Assembly (NCBI GenBank): GCA_947650285.1
Contig: CANTFL010000417.1
Location: forward strand, 90,106-154,105
Direction: 5' to 3'
Source: Hyaloperonospora brassicae
Taxonomy: Eukaryota > Oomycota > Peronosporomycetes > Peronosporales > Peronosporaceae
DNA: 64,000 bases
The notes under the pieces are model-generated. The model worked only from the letters and a program-made list of their open reading frames with translations. It did no database searches and had not been told where the DNA came from. Shown here one piece after another: positions 1-9,375 of this stretch. Each line of letters opens with the position of its first letter. The first letter of the stretch is position 1. A program made the translations under genes and the position numbers.

Positions 1-2
1 CA

Positions 3-845
3 GCTACGCTTCACGGGTTGGCTCCGTCCTCGGAGTCAAAGGCTCATAGGTCGACCTTCCCTCTCGCCTTGCTCGACGCACCAGCGACATCGGACGCGGC
101 TGCGTCCCAGCCTGCGCGTGCCCAAGAACCTGGCGTTCCAGGTTCCGCATCCGTTCAAGCAGCTCGCGGTTCGACTGTCGAATCTCGTTCGCTGTTCTCT
201 CAGCCCGCGCAGCTCGGTCAAGGGCAGCTTCAGCCTCCAGCTGGGCATCGACAGCCTTGTTCACAGCCGCATCTACATCGTCCTGGGCAACCAGGACGCC
301 AGCAGTACCATCGTGAGGGTCCACCACCGCTTGTGGACGCGGAAGGCCAGAAGCGCTGGATTGTGGAGCGTTTACTGGGTCACGAGGACCCTCGTCGTGA
401 AACGACATCGTCGCGACACCATGAGCGCGCGGTTCCAACCGCGCGCAAGTATCGTGTACGTTGGCTCGGGTTTCCACCCGAGCAGGATACGTGGGAACTG
501 CGCTCTTCGCTTCTTCGAGACGTTCCGGACCTCGTTCGGGCTTACGAGTCCCTGCACACGCTTGGTATAGACTTGGTCGACGACCTGTGTGTTCTCGCGG
601 TAAGCGAGAACGAGATGCACGACGACGGTGTCGTGGTGAAGTGTCACCACGACTACGAGACCGAGAGCGATTGCGAGAACGTCGTGGTGACGTTTCACCA
701 CGACGACAAGATGAAGAGCGACGACGAGAACGTTGCGAAGAGCGTGTATCGCGACGATCACGCGAACGAGAACGTCGTGGCGATTGCACGGCACCACGAC
801 CTCGAGAACGCGAGTGGTGTCGCCAGCGTGACGCGCCACGATTAA
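3..845 (+). CDS. Element D pol, C-terminal part with chromodomain (partial)
   Basis: The frame is open from the first base, so the true start lies to the left. A Pro/Gln/His-rich linker occupies about 20-340. From about 350 to 560 the translation reads as a chromodomain: KRWIVERLL, then YRVRWLGF, then DTWELRSSLL and a closing DVPDLVRAYE. The aromatic cage positions and the W-x-G-(Y/F) strand of integrase-linked chromodomains are recognisable. In Gypsy elements this domain follows integrase and steers insertion toward particular chromatin. After it comes an unusual tail (about 590-845) rich in His-His-Asp and Glu-Asn-Val-Val repeats, encoded by perfect inverted repeats at 630-653 and 681-704. 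The same DNA is open on the opposite strand. The chromodomain assignment is firm; the tail may be non-conserved. Confidence 0.8.
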   Translation, partial: ATLHGLAPSSESKAHRSTFPLALLDAPATSDAAASQPARAQEPGVPGSASVQAARGSTVESRSLFSQPAQLGQGQLQPPAGHRQPCSQPHLHRPGQPGRQQYHREGPPPLVDAEGQKRWIVERLLGHEDPRRETTSSRHHERAVPTARKYRVRWLGFPPEQDTWELRSSLLRDVPDLVRAYESLHTLGIDLVDDLCVLAVSENEMHDDGVVVKCHHDYETESDCENVVVTFHHDDKMKSDDENVAKSVYRDDHANENVVAIARHHDLENASGVASVTRHD

Positions 846-1383
846 CCGCAGTCTTGCGCTCCACCAAGCTGCGCTCGTACCGTCCTATCCAGAGCTGTTC
901 ATAATCGCTGAGTGGATACTCAGCGACGTGTCGTTTCCAAGCTTCGCGAGTTGGACGAGGCACCGAGTCACAGGAGTAACAAGATTCGTGCACGTGAACG
1001 TAGCAAAGTCGATCTACGTTCCAGGCGTTTTCACAGATCTTCTCGCGCAGTACACCGATGGAATGATCGGCGTGGATATCTTCGCGATGGGCCAGCCACT
1101 GCTGAAAGTTCCTTCCGTCTTCATGCATCCGGTTCCACCGCCGGATGAACGCACACCATGACCGTTGGAGTGACTCGTATGAGATTCCATCAAGTCTCTT
1201 TCCGCGCAACCCACGGAAACGACGGAAGTAGTCCTGCATCGTTTCGAGAGAGTCCGGAGACCGAGCTCCGGACAAGTCATACAGCGCCCAAGGGATCAGG
1301 TGCTGATCCATCACGCGGTCGACCAAACTCCCGCTGATTGTGCGCGGGAGTGCTGTTTTGTTGGCGTCTGCGTCTTCAGTCAT
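4..1383 (-). CDS. Antisense ORF of element D: RS-rich, coiled-coil protein of 459 residues
   Basis: This is a complete ORF with ATG at 1381-1383 and stop at 4-6. Residues 1-180 look folded, rich in Trp, Tyr and His, with Cys at 126, 134 and 137. Residues about 188-262 are Arg/Ser dipeptide-rich, like splicing-factor RS domains. Residues about 369-424 form a charged helix likely to coil. It starts 77 bp inside the LTR and reads inward, overlapping the end of pol including the chromodomain. Part of its length may be a by-product of codon bias in pol, but residues 1-180 lie opposite DNA with no competing gene. I know no family match. Antisense ORFs between pol and the 3' LTR are known in some plant Gypsy elements. 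Element A has one at the same place with the domains in the opposite order. A nuclear RNA-binding role is only a guess from the RS segment. Confidence 0.5.
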   Translation of the reverse strand: MTEDADANKTALPRTISGSLVDRVMDQHLIPWALYDLSGARSPDSLETMQDYFRRFRGLRGKRLDGISYESLQRSWCAFIRRWNRMHEDGRNFQQWLAHREDIHADHSIGVLREKICENAWNVDRLCYVHVHESCYSCDSVPRPTREAWKRHVAEYPLSDYEQLWIGRYERSLVERKTAVNRGASRWRHHSRSRGRGAVQSPRRSRSRDRRDTRSSQRSRRRSSSCRRGETSPRRSRNRSRSRSRGDTSPRHRRRASRSRLPREHTGRRPSLYQACAGTRKPERGPERLEEAKSAVPTYPARVETRANVHDTCARLEPRAHGVATMSFHDEGPRDPVNAPQSSASGLPRPQAVVDPHDGTAGVLVAQDDVDAAVNKAVDAQLEAEAALDRAARAERTANEIRQSNRELLERMRNLERQVLGHAQAGTQPRPMSLVRRARREGRSTYEPLTPRTEPTREA

Positions 1384-2304
1384 CGTTCGGCTTGTGAGTC
1401 GTTAAAGTCTTGCGGTTGAGCACTCACGGTTGGTGAGTGCTGTCTTGAGAAGGGGGTGATGTAATGGGCCACCCCGTTACATAAGTAGTTTCGATTAAGT
1501 TTACATGTTACTTAAGTAGGGGTGTTACTTTCGAAGTAGCGAAAGTAGCACGTCGTATATTTTAGCTGGTTTAATGGGCTCAGTACCATTATTAGCCAGT
1601 AAGATATAGACACGTAGATTGAGTGGTTCCCATGAGTCCAAGGGAACCATTCGTACTTAGGATGATTTTAAAAGACAAAATATAAACAGAGTTAAAAATA
1701 CTTAACACCTAAGACTTGGGCTTTGAGCTTCCTCAAAGCGTTAGAAATAGTGTACGCTGAGTACGGGTTATTCTAGCCCCGTTACAACATCTTTGTATGT
1801 CAAATAGGTAGGTAGTACCCTACAGACGTGCAATGTAACGGGGTTACACGTCGGCTGGTAGCCGACGATAGGTGTGGTGCACACACGAGAGGGGGGTACC
1901 CTATAAGGTAATATTAGAACACAGTGAGCGTATCAATTGTTGCAGACTGGTGTCTGTCATCAATTGATTGCAAGATCTTTTAAGAGGTTATTTAGGGCAA
2001 GTTAAATACGTTGTTCTAAGGTGTTCTTTTAGGTTAAATGAAGAAATAAAATTCAGTTCCCATTTTGATCAACAAAAGACACGTGCCTCTCTGAGGCGTC
2101 TTGCGATCGTAAGGAAGTAGAAACGCCTTGTTGAGGCAGCTACTCCTTGTGCACTTAGTGCGTTTGATTCTTTGAATCGTTTGGTCCCCCTGGAACAGGG
2201 ACCGTAAGCTCTCAGAGCTGTTGACTCTTTGAGTCGGGTTCGTAGAACCAAAGTTGCTCGTAAGAGCGCTAAGTCTTCCTCTGGCTTAAGGAGCTGTGTA
2301 GCTC
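22..2304. repeat. Dense string of short perfect hairpins
   Basis: Inverted repeats of 5-10 bp with short loops follow one another through pol, the antisense ORF and the LTR. Stems of 8 bp or more: 126-145 (loop 4), 425-446, 464-483 (loop 4), 591-611 (loop 5), 630-653 and 681-704 (10 bp, loop 4), 905-926 (9 bp, loop 4), 996-1021, 1252-1273, 1327-1351, 1419-1441 (9 bp, loop 5), 1526-1547, 1624-1649 and 1849-1867 (loop 3). Shorter ones include 22-35, 92-107, 280-297, 319-338, 380-400, 1126-1147, 1293-1309, 1720-1739 and 1872-1884. From 2085 to 2304 there are about ten in succession, mostly 5-bp stems with 3-nt loops: 2085-2097, 2125-2137, 2151-2161, 2166-2178, 2183-2203, 2207-2219, 2223-2235, 2237-2249, 2256-2267 and 2291-2304. 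Most stems differ in sequence, so this is not a simple repeat. Confidence 0.85.
1419..1459 (+). other. Hairpin and polypurine tract before the element D LTR
   Basis: A perfect 9-bp stem (1419-1427 with 1433-1441, loop GGTTG) is followed by the purine run GAGAAGGGGG (1447-1456) and then the LTR start at 1460. Purine runs at this place prime plus-strand DNA synthesis in LTR elements. The hairpin lies in the presumed leader of the antisense ORF. Confidence 0.6.
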
Positions 2305-2353
2305 CGCTACATGCAATCTTTGTAACAGGGTGCCTTCGCTCAAGTAGATTACA
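1460..2353 (+). repeat. Element D 3' LTR (right edge uncertain)
   Basis: It begins TGTAATGGGCC directly after a polypurine tract. The sequence ATTACA at 2348-2353 is the inverse of the first six bases, giving a candidate LTR of 894 bp. Shorter ends are possible because GTTACA also occurs at 1781-1786 and a second TGTAACGGGG starts at 1834. No second LTR copy is in the window to decide. The interior is the densest part of the hairpin string, including a nested hairpin at 1932-1968 (8-bp outer stem with a second stem inside). Confidence 0.5.
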
Positions 2354-2784
2354 TTGGAGTAATTAAGCTGTAGCAAGGTAGACATGTGCGCCGACAGAAA
2401 ACACTACCGTGTCGTGGAATTGTGCGTCAAACGAATCGTTCCGGTTGGCGGTATGAAAAAAGCACACCGTATGTTGCATAACATAATCAGCTGATAGCTA
2501 CCCTTCGAACAGCAAACAAGCATTTTGACTTCTTGGTCAGCAAGTTATGTCTGCGTCTGTCCTCACCGGCAGCTTGCTAGATAACATAATAATTGACAAG
2601 TGGGTTTATTGATTTGCCCCGCTTTCCAGAGTCAACGCTCCGGACCCACGCCAGGAGATGCTGCAAGGATTGGGGGCGAAATTGTAGGTGAGTAAACGAA
2701 ATGAGAGAGCAATTAGTGACTCACTCCGTTGTAATCGAAGAAGATCTTGACCGTCAAAATTTGTGATATAACTTTGAATAGGTT
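2354..2784. other. No gene recognised
   Basis: No ORF of note, and the dense hairpins of the preceding stretch are mostly absent. This may be flanking DNA of element D or the remains of another element; a run TGGGGGCGAAATTG near 2670 could be taken for a primer or purine site but has no LTR beside it. Confidence 0.4.
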
Positions 2785-3780
2785 ATGAGCCTATTGGGCG
2801 ACCAAGGCCCCAGGCTCGGCGTCGTCGTACGGAGCGCACTGATGGCCTCGCGCCTGAGACAATCAACGCGGCACGCACCCGTCCCGTTTCCCCGACCACT
2901 TCATAGTGCCCCCTCACCAGAGCCTTCGAGTGAGGGAAGATCCAGTAACAGCGTGAGTCCCGAATACGGAATTATGATGAGCCAGCTTCATCTGATAACA
3001 AACTTGCTGCAACAGCAAGGAGGAACATGACGACCTCAAAGATCCTGTACTCAAGCGCTAAGTCTACTGGAACTACCTTCTGCAAGTGATAGTTTGGACC
3101 CTAGATGCAGGACCCACGAAGAGCCATCGAGATGGCGCTGGCGGAGCCTATGGAGATCGAAGACCTCAGCAACACCTTCGGATTGGAGATGTGTCTGCGT
3201 AGGGCGTCCTCTCAAAGTCAGCTTCGTCGGTTCAAGCGGGATAAATGAATTACTTTCACGCCTACAATGAGGCTTAACAGAGACTCATTTTTGATACCCA
3301 GCACATTGCGCACGAGCGCACGGAGGCTCAGCGGCTTCAGGGAGAAGGAGGATTCCGCCCGGAAGGCAAAGCTCAATAGTCGGCTGCAGAGTCGTCCAGA
3401 GTGACGCAAGCCCAAGTGAACGCAAAGAGATAGCTAAACGCGCTGCGCTGAGTCCAACAGGAGGCGGGGATGACTCGAGTACAGCGAGACATACAAACAC
3501 ATGCAAGGCTACAAGAACAGAGCAATTTTTTTTAAGTTTTGATGATCGAGCAAAAAGCACTGGAATGGAGAGAATTTGAGGCAAGGCCTAAATGGACTGC
3601 ACGGGCGGCAGCTGGCTGGAAAGGCCAAGCTGAAAGTCAAGAGGGAAGAACGAGAGCTCGTGGTTATGTTCGAGACCAGAGAGAACAAACGTAACCTTCA
3701 TCATGGACGAACCATAGCGCAAGTAAATGCTGAAGCATACGCTAATTATGTGGAGTCGCTACAAACGCGCTCAAAGTGAA
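2785..3780 (+). pseudogene. Decayed coiled-coil coding remnant
   Basis: Several + strand fragments in shifting frames are rich in Gln, Glu, Arg and Ala. An open stretch from 2785 to 3030 has a Pro/Ser-rich start and a helical end containing QLHLITNLLQQQGG. Further pieces around 3300-3375 and 3540-3780 (for example KLKVKREERELVVMFETRE) are interrupted by stops and shifts. Composition suggests the gag or structural gene of a retroelement, but no zinc knuckle or catalytic motif was found, so the family is not assigned. Confidence 0.3.
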
Positions 3781-3942
3781 AGAGCAAATCGACGCGGTCG
3801 TTTAATCCGCTACAATCGAGGACGCCTCGACAGGAATTTGAATGTTGAGAATAAAGATGCCCAAAGGACGCCGAAAGTCAGTGCTGTGCCACGTATTCAG
3901 ACAATGTATGGAGCCCTCGTACTCGTAAATAAAGATTTGTAG

Positions 3943-6900
3943 CTGGGTATACGCAACTTTGACGGCACTGAAACGTATCGGGGCTTGAAGGCCGATGTTT
4001 AACAGTGGCAAAGTTATTAGTGAAGGATTTGGGGTGTCGGCGGTGAGCTGTGATATCACTGGATCGAGCAGTTCAAGTTAATCTAACCAAGTCAGCACGT
4101 ACGGTCGATAGACACGAAGTATTTTGACAATCAAAGAGGGGGGTGGTTCGATACAAATCGCATCCTCAATTACGCCTTTGAACGAATGGTATTAGCCTTC
4201 ACGGCGTAATCCGCACCATACGAACAGCGGCCTTGTTTAAGGCCAAAAAGTCACGTAGCACCACCTAGAGCGACCATTTACTATATCGAATGGTCGTAAG
4301 AGACGAGGCTGGTGCGTCGTCGAGTCTTGTGCTAAAGAATATTGTACTGTACGCATCTCAGGAGATACGGACCGTTTTACTGGCAAAATAAAAAAGGCAC
4401 AACTATTGCGCACAAGCTAGCAAACTAGCTCATTGGGCCCAGGAAATAAATGATTCTAACCTGAGCCTCCGCAGTAAGGATGAGACCGTACATGAAGCCA
4501 ACGACAAGGATCTGGACATGGTACAAATGTGTCATTCGTTTGCGGTGTGAACTGGAGAAGCGAGCGATAATTTACGCCTCGTAATGACCACTGGCTGATG
4601 CTAAACATTGTACTTACTGTCCGTGTTAATGCGGTAATATGCAGGCAACATACGTAAAAGGGCCATCATCGTTCCAATACCGTAGCATAAACCGGTACAT
4701 GATAGACTTCATAGACCACAAGTTCAATAACTCCCGCGTGTTTTGGCACCCGCGAACGACAAAGCGACCAGAATTTTCCAGCATTATAAGTGTGAATTGG
4801 AAGACGCTTCAATTTTCGCATCGAAGTTCTTTGAACAGGAAGCAGAGCTATATATAACAAAGTGGATCTATTTTGGAGACTCAAGGGTGTAGAGAGATAG
4901 AATACTGAGGCGAAGGATCTAACGAAGAACGGCAAATCCAAACGCATGCACCGTACCATGAAGGATATGATACTTTGCATGCTGTTTATATCCCACGTCA
5001 CTTATCGTTCTGGGAATACGCTTGTCAATATGCCACCCGCGTGGTGAAGCGAGTGTTAACCGAGAGTAAATCCAACGTAAGTCGCCATTGAGATGCTTGA
5101 AAGTGCACGATTCCGATTTTGTTGATATTGTGGTATTCGGAGCACAATGCAAAATGCACAGCATTTCGCCACCCAACGAAAACTTATTGCAGCATTGTGG
5201 CAAATCGGTATTATCGTGGGTGAAAAGATGAAACGAAAGCGTTTATGGTGATTTACCGAAAGTCGGACATTTACATATGCCGGACATGTGCAATGCGTGA
5301 ATACATTATCTACTGAATCAAACAAGCAACTGAAAAGCGCGCTGGAATATGATGCATTAAATGAGTTAGAAGAGCTGGAACTGTAGTTTCATACAGATAA
5401 TCGTACAAATAGACTAGAGAACGTAACAAAAGTTCATCCGTTGGAGCGTGAAGGATCCCACGACCGATTCATAAAACACTAGCTCAGACGGAGATCTCAA
5501 AGAGAGTACAAGAAAGTCAATACGTATGCGAAAGAAGCTTTCCTGCAAGAGAGAAGTAGATGGCATCCAAAAGGGGCATGTTGAACCCATTACGCTACAT
5601 CTGACTACTTCGTAGAACTTAGCGAACAAAGAGGCATCCAGATTTGCGAAACTCGCCGATCCCACTGTCTATAGCGCGTTCATGCACAGTAAAAACCCAA
5701 AAATGTGGAAATGAGCCCGCGAAGAAGACATCACTTTGCTATAAGCTAATGAAACTTGAAGGAAAGTTAGAGCAACTGAAGAAATGATCCGCTTGCACAA
5801 AAATGGATATTTAAGAAAAGTCAGAAAGATAAGATTACGATTGAAATGTACAAAGCGTCAATGGTCGCAATTTGGAACCTAATACGTACTTAAACGCGAC
5901 TGTATTAAGCTCTTTGACGCACGAATGGACCGATCCGCGTCAAGCTTTCGATTGATGTGGCCGAGGTGCGAGAAGTCATCTGGCATCATAATAATATTTA
6001 TTGGCCCATTTCGACTATAAAGTGGAAGGAGGTTACGGTACGCATCTTTAATATCCTCAGAAGCTGAAATTTTATCATGAGCTTTTGGCATTTAATGTGA
6101 ATAATAAAGAAAGGTTGCACTTGTACTAAATCACAGTTTATATGGATTGGATCAAGCCAGCAAACTCTGGTGCGAATACCTTAAGGGCAAACGGATGAGC
6201 CTCTATTTCGACCGGGTCCTGAAGAATTCGTGTATATGATACAAGAAATTTATGGAGTATTGCATTCTGGATGCAAAGATGGGTAATATTCTTGTGACGT
6301 CCGCCAAACGGAATTTGATCTTACATTCTTTACTAAATGTTAAGTCTTTAAAATAAAAATCTGGGCTTTGTCGAAGCGTTTCTAATAATAATCATACCGA
6401 TTATCTTATGAGCACGGATTACGCTCGGACACGCTCCTGATGTTTTGAAATTATCGGAAAGTGTAATTACAAAAACGCGAACAGCGTGCGAGTACCTTTC
6501 GGCGACGAAGACTATACTGAGGGTGATAAATAGATATTAATTACCTTCGTGGTAACAGGACAGGTCATACGTCTCACAACTAGTCACTTCAAATCGCTGG
6601 TTGAAAGATTGCTGACAATCGTTCGCTGCACCAGGTCTGGCGTAGCCGTTTCCGTACATCATGTGAATAGGCGCATGTATGCTCCCACGTTGGCCAAAAT
6701 TTCTTTGGACAAGCGAACTGTACGTTACATAAACGGCACGCTCATGCCAAATTATGCAGGAAGCCCTATGTTTATATGTAATTGATTTGCGAGTGGAATA
6801 TGAGGTAAAATGAGCAAGCAATTTCATATAAGAAAGACATGTCGCGCTCAGGATAAGAACGACCTGTCGATCGAGTTTCAATGATTCCATTACGTCAAGA

Positions 6901-7063
6901 GCGTTTGGCGCAAATATGGATAGATAGACGCTTAAGTTTGACTGTTGAATAAGGACGATGTATATATAAAAGGAGTATTCTGCGCCATTCGCCATACGCG
7001 ATTGCGATCAAGAATGATATCGAGATGACCGCCGGGATCGCGGTCAGATTGTATCGATCGGAT
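3943..7063. other. Decayed AT-rich sequence without a recognisable gene
   Basis: About 3.1 kb of stop-rich sequence. Short helical fragments appear around 5440-5560 and 5740-5870 on the + strand, similar in flavour to the remnant at 2785-3780, so this may be the body of the same dead element. The longest open stretch is 152 codons on the - strand at 6537-6995 and shows no motif. Nothing here is supported as a functional gene. Confidence 0.4.
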
Positions 7064-7906
7064 TGGTGCGTACCACACCACGCGACCGCGATCAGGATAG
7101 AGTTTGCGATCAATGGAGTGAACGCGATCAGGCGCGTGATGAATCAAGTTGCTGCGTTCTACACCGAACAATCCATGATCAAGGACACGACCACGATCAT
7201 ATACGTGATCGATCATATGGGGGTGTACCACACTGTGCGATCGCGGTTAGGGAGCACATGAATGGGCCACGTCGTGCAAGACAACGATAGGAAGTGATAT
7301 ACGACATACGGCACAGTTCCAATATTGCGCGTAGGCATATTGATATCTCGTGGTTGATTAGCGAAACATCAAATTGAGTCCAATTTGATTCTAATGACAG
7401 GCATCGACTCCTCTTCCGGGATAGATTACTGGCCATCCGACGTCCGGAAAAGTCGCATACTTTATCAAGTGATATTCCTGGATTATTTGGCTAGGGATCA
7501 AGAACTCTCAAGACAAATTCCCCAACTGCGATCGTACGCAGTAACATAGTAAAGGACAAGGTGCAAAACCGCGAGACGGCTCAACTAGTCAGAAGACGTG
7601 GCGGATCAAACATCTAAATACTGCACTAGACAATCTCGTCGAGATCGGGGTGACTCATATCGAGCGCCCTACAAGTATACCCGTGACTGTGTAAAAGGTT
7701 CCACACGTCCACGTCGAACCCCGTCACGAACACGGTCAAGTTTTCTGTCGATTACACCTAAAAGAGTGCAGCCCGCTCTATCTATCAGACACAAGGTGAG
7801 AAAGAAGATTAACACACGGAAACCAATACACCCTACGATATTCGGTCCAATAAGCGCTACTGGATTGTTGGGGTCACAAACCTCTTGTTCTCGCTAATGT
7901 ACCACA
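7064..7906 (+). repeat. Element B 5' LTR, 843 bp
   Basis: Starts TGGTGCGTACC and ends ACCACA. The start is set by where similarity to the copy at 33724 ends abruptly on its left; the end matches the end of element A's LTR followed by the same primer-site sequence. The inverted copy at 35639-36481 is also exactly 843 bp. The part near 7562-7600 resembles element A's LTR near 14785, so the two LTRs are distantly related. Confidence 0.75.
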
Positions 7907-7907
7907 A

Positions 7908-7920
7908 TGGTGCGCGTGCA
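7908..7920 (+). other. Element B primer-binding site
   Basis: TGGTGCGCGTGC begins one base after the LTR. It matches the sequence at the same place in element A (15375) for the first 12 bases and has the TGG expected to pair with a tRNA CCA end. The tRNA was not identified. Confidence 0.6.
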
Positions 7921-8714
7921 CGGATTTTCTGGCGACTCGGAATTGTTTTCGTAAGTCCCTTAGTGACGATGTGAGAATAAAGATTGAACCTTTAATGAAA
8001 TTTCAGATAGTGAGGAACCCTCATAGACTCGGGCACTAAATGAAATCGAATTATGAGAGCGATGAGAGGGCTCTGATATCAAGAAAAAATATGAAGATTG
8101 ATTGCTCGATCTGGAAGTGATGCCTCGACCCACTCCTGCTGTCTCTTTGGGGAACATAGCGGATAGTGCTGCACAGCAGGATTCTCTTTGTAAACTTCCT
8201 TTGATTGATATCGAACAAGATTCATATAAGACCACTCTCGCAATGTTGATGGATGATTAGTTTAATGAAGCATAAGTGAAGATAGTGGCGCTAGGACCAG
8301 GTGCATAGATCACGTCAAAAGATTGATATACCGGCCCATCAAGTTTGTAGAAGATGAATTGACGATGGAAGGTTGGAAGTCGGGACTGATAGCGAAGGAA
8401 TATCAGTGGGGGACACTCGATTTGCTTGTTTCTAGTAACTCAATGCCTTAAATAGTATATATCAATCTAATCGGAAAGATTCAAGGTCCAAGTTTATTTT
8501 TAGCGGCAGCATCAAGAACACTGAATGATATAGACAGAATCAACCAGCTGCAATGGGATGCAGCTTTCGTCACGGGGACGTATGAATCAAAGAAACTGTT
8601 GGAATGTAAACATGTTCAGGTAATTAATGCGTGTCATTTGCTGTACGAGAACGTTATGTAAAGAATTTTTACCTCTTGATACCAGTGCAGATTTAAGTGG
8701 ACCGGCGAATCGGG

Positions 8715-8850
8715 TGTCAGTAAACCGAGGATCGACTAATAGAGAGTCGGCAATGAAAATTTCGGCGATCGGAGTGCCTCCGACTCAAGTGTAGGCGACT
8801 GAAAGTCGGCGACTCAAGTGTCGGCGACATAAGTGTCGGCGAACTCCGTT
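8715..8850 (+). repeat. Short degenerate repeats of a GTCGGCGACTCAAGT-like unit
   Basis: Variants of GTCGGCGAC followed by TCAAGT or ATAAGT recur about every 15-18 bases (AGTCGGCGACTC, TGTCGGCGACAT, TGTCGGCGAACT and others). The stretch has no counterpart in element A gag and sits inside the decayed gag of element B. Confidence 0.6.
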
Positions 8851-9006
8851 TACTGTGCAGAATGCGAGATCAAACGGGAGATTCATTACTTTATATGTAT
8901 AAGAACAAGGGAAGGAAAGAGAGCAATTCAAACTGGCTCTGCGATATCGCAAAAGAGATAAACCAATACATTCCAGAATTTTCTACGTCTAAGACACGCG
9001 TAAACT

Positions 9007-9375
9007 TTAGGTAAGCCTTTCGTGGTCTAGATTATGTCTGCCGTCGAACCTCGAGCGGAATAGCTTGTAGAGGTATCGACTGATAGCATCAAGGGTTAAG
9101 GGAGGCCCGGGTTGGGCGGCGCTCGCTACTAGCGAAAGAAGGAACCTCGTCGTTGACGAGCCGGTAAACCTAGTACAGGGACCGTCGTGGGTCTCGCCAA
9201 CAGTGCGCCGGAGAGCTTTGAAGGGTAGGCCCCGTTTTCCAAAGACTTGTCTGAGTGAAGAGCCGGTGGGAATCAGCCGAGGGAACCGTATTTTTACTAG
9301 TCGGGTGTACAATGCGCCCGGTGACCTGTGAAAAAGCGCGTACAGGTTGGATTCCATCCGTTGGTGTGAAGCCAC
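9007..9375 (-). other. GC-richer island with an open reading frame of 122 codons
   Basis: This stretch within the decayed element B gag is noticeably more GC-rich than its surroundings and keeps an open frame on the - strand (starting MASHQRMESNLYALFHRSPG). I recognise no domain and see no equivalent in element A. It may be a fragment of another sequence inserted into B. Coding status is doubtful. Confidence 0.25.

Larger units (their letters stand above)
1..2353 (+). mobile_element. Element D: 3' part of a Ty3/Gypsy-type LTR retrotransposon
   Basis: The order on the + strand is the end of a pol ORF with a chromodomain (to 845), an untranslated stretch that holds an antisense ORF on the other strand, a hairpin (1419-1441), a purine tract (about 1447-1456) and an LTR beginning TGTAATGGG at 1460. 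This is the usual 3' end of a chromodomain-bearing Gypsy element. The 5' LTR, gag and most of pol lie outside the window. The right edge at 2353 is the best match I found to the LTR start (TGTAAT versus ATTACA) and is uncertain; another possible end is 1786. Confidence 0.7.

Noticed and set aside
1460..1786. A 327-bp LTR for element D ending GTTACA at 1786
   Set aside because: Possible, but ATTACA at 2353 matches the inverse of the first six bases better and would include the whole hairpin tract. Neither can be proved without the other LTR.
7063..7290. His/Arg/Asp-rich ORFs in the element B LTRs (also at 33702 and 36314)
   Set aside because: They come from GATC/CGATCA-rich LTR sequence and recur only because the LTR recurs.
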